This document shows positions 58,780 to 64,000 of a DNA stretch of 64,000 nt, piece after piece. Below the pieces are notes generated by a model. That model ran no database searches, was not told where the DNA came from, and saw only the letters and a program-made list of their open reading frames with translations. Source of the DNA: Moniliella sp. 'wahieum' (lineage: Eukaryota; Basidiomycota; Moniliellomycetes; Moniliellales; Moniliellaceae); the NCBI GenBank assembly GCA_003971905.1, contig RSEE01000010.1, forward strand, positions 744,001-808,000. Direction: 5' to 3'. How positions within the stretch are numbered: position 1 is the stretch's first letter; the number at the start of each line of letters is the position of its first letter. The position numbers were made by a program, and so were the translations under genes.

Positions 58780-60743
58780 ATGACCAAGGTACGTTCTCCC
58801 TTCGCGCCTCAGGCCACCTGCTGACCCCTGGATTCCTCCTTCGCAGGCTGTTGGTATTGATCTTGGCACCACCTACTCGTGCGTTGCCGTCTGGCAGAAC
58901 GACCGCGTTGAAGTCATTGCCAACGACCAGGGCAACCGCACCACCCCTTCTTATTGCCTTTACCGACTCGGAACGTCTTATTGGCGATGCCGCCAAAACC
59001 AGACGGCCATGAACCCCCACAACACGGTGTTCGATGCCAAGCGCCTCATTGGCCGCAAGTTTTCTGACCCGGAGGTTCAATCCGACATGAAGCACTGGCC
59101 CTTCAAGGTTGTCGATGTCGGCGGCAAGCCCGTGATCCAGTTGAGTACAAGGGCGAGACCAAGAAGTTCACCCCTGAGGGGTGTCTTCGATGGTGCTGCT
59201 CAAGATGCGCGAGACTGCGAGGCTACTTGTGGCGCTGTCAAGGACGGTGTGGTCACTGTGCCCGCTACTTCAACGACTCGCAGCGCCAGGCCACTAAGGA
59301 CGCTGGTGTATGCCGGTCTCAACGTGATGCGCATCATCAACGAACCCACGCTGCTGCCATTGCCTACGGTCTTGACAAGAAAACGGAGGGGGAGCGCAAC
59401 GTGCTCATCTTTGACTTGGGCGGCGGTACTTTTGACGTTTCGCTCCTTACCATTGAGGAGGGTATCTTTGAGGTCAAGGCCACTGCTGGTGACACCCACT
59501 TGGGTGGTGAAGACTTGACAACCGCCTTGTCAACCACTTTGTCCAAGAGTTCAAGCGCAAGAACAAGAAGGATCTGGCTTCCAATGCCCGTGCCCTTCGT
59601 CGCTGCGCACTGCCTGCGAGCGCGCTAAGCGCACCCTCTCTTCGGCGCCCAGACCACGGTGGAGATTGACTCGCTTTACGAGGGTATCGACTTTATACTT
59701 CGATCACTCGTGCCCGCTTCGAAGAGTTGTGCGGTGACCTGTTCAGCCACACCATCGACCCCGTCGAGAAGGTACTGCGTGACGCCAAGTGCGACAAGGG
59801 CCAGGTCAATGACATTGTTCTTGTCGGTGGCTCCACCCGTATCCCTCGAGTCCAGAAGCTCCTCTCGGACTTTTTCAACGGCCGCGAGTTCAAATCGATC
59901 AACCCCGACGAGGCTGTTGCTTATGGTGCCGCGGTCAGGCTGCCATTTGACGGGTGACACATCTGAAAAGACCCAGGACCTGCTGCTTCTTGATGTTGCC
60001 CCACTGTCGATGGGTATCGAGACTGCCGGTGGGGTGTTCACGCCGCTCATCAAGCGTAACACCACTGTGCCCACCAAGAAGTCGGAAATCTTCTCGACCT
60101 ATGCTGACAACCAGCCCGGTGTGCTGATTCAGGTGTATGAGGGTGAGCGCGCGCGCACAAGGACAATAACCTGCTCGGCAAGTTTGAGCTGTCGGGAATC
60201 CCCCCTGCTCCCCGTGGTGTGCCCAGATTGAGGTGACGTTTGACGTGGATGCCAACTCGATTCTCAATGTCTCGGCTGCCGACAAGACTACGGGCAAGTC
60301 GCAGAAGATCACCATCACCAATGACAAGGGCCGTCTGTCGAAGGAGGATATTGAGCGCATGGTCTCGGACGCCGAGAAGTACAAGGCGGAGGACGAGGCT
60401 GCGGCTTCTCGGATCAGCTCCAAAAACGGACTCGAGTCGTACGCTTACAACCTGCGCAACTCGCTTAACGAGCAGGGTGTGTCGGACAAGCTGACGCTGC
60501 CGACAAGGAGAAACTCAACAAGGCTATCAGCGAGACAATTGAGTGGCTCGACAACTCGCAGGAGGCCTCTAAGGACGAGTACGATGACAAGCAAAGGAGC
60601 TCGAAGGGATTGCCAACCCCATTATGCAGAAGCTCTATGCTGCAGGCGGCGCCCCCGGCGGTGCTGCCCCTGGAGGCTTCCCCGGCGGTGCTCCTCCCGG
60701 CGCCGGTGGCGATGACGGTCCTTCGGTCGAGGAGGTGGACTAA
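58780..60743 (+). CDS. SSA1: Cytosolic heat-shock protein 70 (SSA type)
   Basis: HSP70 is the ATP-driven cytosolic chaperone. Exon 1 is nine bases (ATGACCAAG), then an intron (58789-58846). Exon 2 begins [20 protein letters not shown], the first ATP-site signature, with [15 protein letters not shown]. Further on are [25 protein letters not shown], and [20 protein letters not shown]. The substrate-binding domain includes [40 protein letters not shown] and [20 protein letters not shown]. The lid and a GGAPGG-rich tail end in GPSVEEVD, the EEVD motif that binds TPR co-chaperones and marks a cytosolic SSA rather than SSB, ER or mitochondrial form. At least eight base losses break the frame (for example near 58950, 59145, 59210, 59520, 59600, 59690, 60150 and 60500), yet the protein is conserved throughout. 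About 650 residues. Confidence 0.93.
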
Positions 60744-62188
60744 AGGTGTTCGCGCCGGCCCTCCAAAATTCACGCCATTCTTTCCCCTGCCTTCAATTCT
60801 TCCCCAACTTGCATGACCCCCCTTCCTCCATGTACAAAATACACGCACGTGATTTGAGAGTTGCATTGGTATACAGAAGTTGCTCCGGTGAGGCCGATGA
60901 GGTACGTGTGATAGACATGATGCAGCAAGGCGCCGGATGGTGGGAGAGGAGGAACAAGTGAGGAGGGCAAAGAGACGACGGACATTATAACGATGAGAAG
61001 GGAACGAAGACACGAAATCTGCCGCGCCCCGCACGCAGTATAACTGACTGTGAGCATACTGCAGTCACTACTAGTCCTGAGTGCCGAATGCAGTATAGTC
61101 AAGCCGGATGCTGAAGCTGCTGGAGCAACGTCCTGATCCACCGGCCGCGGAAACTCAGTTCAACAGGTTGGGGGCGCACCCGCCCATAAGCGGACATAAT
61201 ACAGGCAGGTATAAATATAAGCGCACCAAGAGCTGCACCAACAGAGGCGTCAGCACGGAAGAAATTGTCGCCGCGCAGGACCTCGGCGAACGGGCCTGTT
61301 CGGTCAAACGGCGATCGCCGGCCGTCGGTGGCAATGGGCGGATGATGATTTTCATGGGGGGGTCCCGAGGTGGGAAAACCCCCTGCAGTTTTGGGGTATA
61401 AACCCTTGGACAGAAGATCAATCGGTGTCTCGTAAGTTGGGTCCTGCTCCAGATCCTGGTTGAACGTTCAACGTTCATACGTTCATGACTGGTACAGACA
61501 GAAGGGGTTCACTTCCCAGAGAGGTAAAGACTAATGCACAGAAGCCCTTGCTCTCCAAGGTGCTGCGGAGTCGGGTGTGTAAGACCGGAGGAACCCAAGT
61601 GATTGGGTGAAGAACCTCTGGAAATGTAGAGCAATGCAATCGCGATGGTGGTGGTTGAGGTCTAAGCCTTGTGCCACACCTAGAGACAGGGGTTCAGACA
61701 AGCCTGAGTATACACGTGGAGGCTTCGGAGGACAAATCAGGGGTGAAGGGTGATGAGGCGCCTTGGCCTAAGTACGGGACCACGGGTCCCAACAGGGTGC
61801 AGCAGGAAGGGCTCTGACAAGACTGGTCGCAATGGACACAAGCATCGTACCGTTAAGCCCATGCGACCATGGCGGGCCGCGGATGATATCCGCAGCATGG
61901 ATAACATGTCGACTGGCTCTCTCTCGCTAGTCTAGCAGAGGACTGACGCGTGTTGGGCTGAGATGTGTTTACTATATGCGGGGCTCAGCGTCCGGAGATA
62001 ATCCATAACCGGCGAGCATCACCCCGTAACAATGACCGATGAGATGTATGACGCTGCATGAAGCCAGTCACTTTTCGCGCCAACGATCAGCTTGATCCCT
62101 CTGCCTGAGCACCAAGCACCAAGCAGCAAGGTAGTATAAGAAGGGCTGAGAGCCACGCTCGTCAACCCAAGTCTCGCCCCCGCCACCC
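60744..62188. other. Intergenic region between HSP70 and hydrolase gene
   Basis: 60744-60960 is probably HSP70 3' UTR. 61340-61400 has G-runs followed by GGGGTATAAACCC. 61450-61490 is a GTTGAACGTTCAACGTTC block. A frame of 61 codons at 61750-61935 has no recognisable motif. A TATA-like AGTATAAGAAG near 62132 may belong to the hydrolase promoter. Confidence 0.4.
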
Positions 62189-62986
62189 CCTACTGCTCTC
62201 ATCTCCAACGTTGTTTGCAAGCACTGCCTCGATCTCAAGGAGATTCCTGGAACGCCGACGGGAAAGTATGACACGGTGGCCGGAATCAAGAGTTACATCC
62301 AACCCGGCAGCAAAAAGGGTACCGTCATCCTTGCCACGGACATTTTTGGACTTGGCATCCCCAACCCAGCGCTGTTGGCCGACAAGTACAATGCCGGGAC
62401 AGGCTTCACGGTCGTTGTTCCCGACCTGTTCAACGGTGATCCCATGAGCCCTAGTGACTTCAACATGAAGAAACACTCTGGCGACACCGAGCCGCAACCA
62501 ATGGACGAGGCGGTTGGTCGTTTCATGGTCTGGCTTGGCAACAACCATGGATTTGACAACACGCTTCCGTTGGTCGCTAAGTTAATTGAGCACTATGCCC
62601 CCCAAGGCCCAGTGGCCATCACGGGTTACTGCTACGGGGCCAAGCTTGCTGTGCTGTCAGCCATTTCAGGGGGTGCCACGGGCCCGCTTAAGGGCATCGT
62701 GCTCAACCACCCGTCCATGCTCCAGGCGGCAGAGGCCAAGCAAATCCAGGTCCCTACCCTGCTCAACATGGCTGAGACCGAACCGGTGTTCACCCCCGAA
62801 ATCCGGGACGAGTGGATTAAGACGCTCGAGGCCAACAAACTGCTCGATGCGGCGTCGACGACCTACCCTGGCACAGTACACGGTTTCACTTGCCGCCCGG
62901 ACCTCTCGAGGCCCGACTTGAAGCATGCGTTTGAGTCGGCGGCGGCGGAAAGCACCATTGCGTTTTTCAACAAGGTCTTGGCTTGA
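62189..62986 (+). CDS. Dienelactone hydrolase family protein
   Basis: An alpha/beta hydrolase of the DLH family; fungal members of this type have varied, mostly unknown substrates. The protein reads NVVCKHCLDLKEIPGTPTGK, YDTVAGIKSYIQPGSKKGT, VILATDIFGLGIPNPALLAD, VVVPDLFNGDP, then the nucleophile elbow ITGYCYGAKLAVL (Cys in GxCxG), and the catalytic His in YPGTVHGFTCRP. The acid position reads NMAETEPVFTPE, with Glu where the family often has Asp. No base loss is evident from about 62190 to the stop, unlike its neighbours. No ATG precedes the CKHC segment in frame; a tiny first exon, as in SND2 or HSP70, or an N-terminal base loss is likely. Partial at the 5' end as given. About 265 residues. 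Confidence 0.88.
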   Translation, partial: PTALISNVVCKHCLDLKEIPGTPTGKYDTVAGIKSYIQPGSKKGTVILATDIFGLGIPNPALLADKYNAGTGFTVVVPDLFNGDPMSPSDFNMKKHSGDTEPQPMDEAVGRFMVWLGNNHGFDNTLPLVAKLIEHYAPQGPVAITGYCYGAKLAVLSAISGGATGPLKGIVLNHPSMLQAAEAKQIQVPTLLNMAETEPVFTPEIRDEWIKTLEANKLLDAASTTYPGTVHGFTCRPDLSRPDLKHAFESAAAESTIAFFNKVLA

Positions 62987-63365
62987 TCTGCGCCGTCATG
63001 CAGAACTGATCTACCCTGGAAGAGCGAGCGCCTTTTCGGAAGCAATTCGTTGCCTCTACAATATAGTGCCTGATGGACACTACTGGGTGCATGTTATGAT
63101 AGCCATCAACATGTACCCACAGCTATGTCATGATTTTACACGTGCGACAGGAGTGGCCGTAGTTATAGCTGTGAGGTGTCTCTTGCGCGTCCTTGCGCAT
63201 CAACTTGCCACTCACTCCCATCTCAGCCATGTCTGTTCTCAACCACAGTACTGACACATAACTTGATGATGTTGACCTCAACCATTGCACGAAATCGCCC
63301 ACCAAAAGGTCGCTCATAAAGGTCGCTCATCTGGCGTTGCCTGTAGCTCATTACGCACGCAAGCC
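62987..63365. other. Intergenic region before tRNA-Gln
   Basis: 3' region of the hydrolase gene. No second gene is seen. Confidence 0.4.
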
Positions 63366-63447
63366 GGTTCCATATTGTAGTTGGTTAGCAAGTAGGATTC
63401 TGATCTTTGAAATTCCTGAAACCTGGGTTCGAATCCCAGTGGGACCT
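63366..63447 (+). tRNA. tRNA-Gln (anticodon CTG) with 9-nt intron
   Basis: The acceptor stem GGTTCCA pairs with TGGGACC, with T as discriminator base at 63447. The D-arm is TTGT/GCAA. The anticodon stem TAGGA pairs with TCCTG around loop TTCTGA-T, giving anticodon CTG at 63400-63402. The nine bases TCTTTGAAA (63404-63412) are inserted after the purine at position 37, the canonical site for nuclear tRNA introns. The T-arm is CTGGG-TTCGAAT-CCCAG, with the B box GGTTCGAAT. A TTTTT run directly downstream (63449-63453) is a Pol III terminator. The overall sequence resembles eukaryotic tRNA-Gln. Confidence 0.9.
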
Positions 63448-63448
63448 G

Positions 63449-63453
63449 TTTTT
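63449..63453 (+). terminator. Pol III terminator of tRNA-Gln
   Basis: A T5 run begins two bases after the mature 3' end of the tRNA. Confidence 0.75.
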
Positions 63454-64000
63454 GCTATCTTGGCTTTTTTGTTACTTTAGGCGTCCGGGGGGGGCGGGGG
63501 GGGGGGTGGCGGCTACGGGCAACAGCAGCACAGATGAGTGAGCCTGGTGGGCGCAGCGTTTCTTTGTCCCGGCGTTAAGCTCTGTGAACGATATACATGC
63601 AACAGTAGGGTTGGATATGGAGATAAACGTGGTCAACGTATGAGCACAGGCAGAACCATCTCCAACGAGACTCTTCTCGGCTAGGCTGGCGCTGATGTTG
63701 GTTCCTCAATGCAATGTCTGTGCTGATGTGGCCAAAAAACAACTATAACATATCATTTCGCACGCAGTTTCCCTCTTAGCTGGCAAAGTAGTATTCTCTC
63801 ACGTCATTAACATGTTGCCATGTCAAAGAATATAACGGTTCTGGGGCACACCAGCTGCTGTATGCGGTCCTGCCGTTCTTATCAACACACGCACAAGTCC
63901 ACCTTTTGCATCATCATAATATGGACACGTGTGCATGGAGATGTTTATCGGTGTACTAAATACCTATTCACTTTCACAATGAATCCGCATGAGGATTGAC
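63454..64000. other. Terminal region with G-run
   Basis: A long G-rich run lies at 63487-63516. The remainder is AT-rich and without a recognised gene. Confidence 0.4.
63487..63516. repeat. Poly-G tract
   Basis: Two runs of eight and ten or more G separated by single bases could form a G-quadruplex. Such a run is also a typical place for length errors in sequencing. Confidence 0.7.

Overview
This window is nuclear DNA from a filamentous basidiomycete, most likely an Agaricomycete. Rhizoctonia/Ceratobasidium is my best guess, but it is an inference. The evidence is eukaryotic gene structure with short introns (about 50-85 bp, many starting GTACGT/GTGAGT, with CTGAC/CTAAC branch-like sites and CAG/TAG ends), a set of fungal housekeeping genes, and a protein family I associate with multicopy families of mushroom-type fungi. 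The genes are not arranged in operons.

Layout. 1-5 kb: an ARF1-type GTPase (+), a VAP/Scs2-type ER tether (+), and a small DUF1770-like membrane protein (-). 6-18 kb: sparse, with poorly resolved proline-rich reading frames, a probably transposon-associated protein (-, 9.2-11.3 kb), a 23-bp tandem repeat and an unidentified gene from about 16 kb. 19-26 kb: dense. It holds an OCA/Siw14-type phosphatase-like gene (+), a ChaC-type gamma-glutamylcyclotransferase (-), a Jjj1/DNAJC21-type J-protein (-) and a WOPR (Gti1/Pac2/Wor1) transcription factor (-). 26-37.6 kb: mostly non-coding, repeat-rich and more AT-rich. 37.7-45 kb: an MFS transporter, an AlkB-like dioxygenase and a Grr1-type F-box/LRR protein, all +. 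45-50 kb: a long coiled-coil protein and an Asp/Ser-rich protein, both -. 51-57.7 kb: SND2/TMEM208 (-) divergent from PCF11 (+), then an Erf2-type DHHC palmitoyltransferase (+). 58.7-63.5 kb: cytosolic HSP70 (+), a dienelactone-hydrolase family protein (+) and an intron-containing tRNA-Gln.

Together these are general cell functions: membrane traffic and ER targeting (ARF, VAP, SND2, DHHC), protein folding and turnover (HSP70, Jjj1, Grr1), mRNA 3'-end formation (PCF11), glutathione turnover (ChaC) and regulation (WOPR, OCA).

Two things dominate the reading. First, nearly every recognisable gene is broken by single-base frameshifts, almost all of them losses, while the protein sequence on both sides stays conserved. 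This looks like uncorrected sequencing error, so exon ends and frames given here are approximate. Second, the intergenic DNA is built from many short tandem palindromes that share one 10-bp layout, T-S-A-NNNN-T-S-A, which I cannot assign to a known element.
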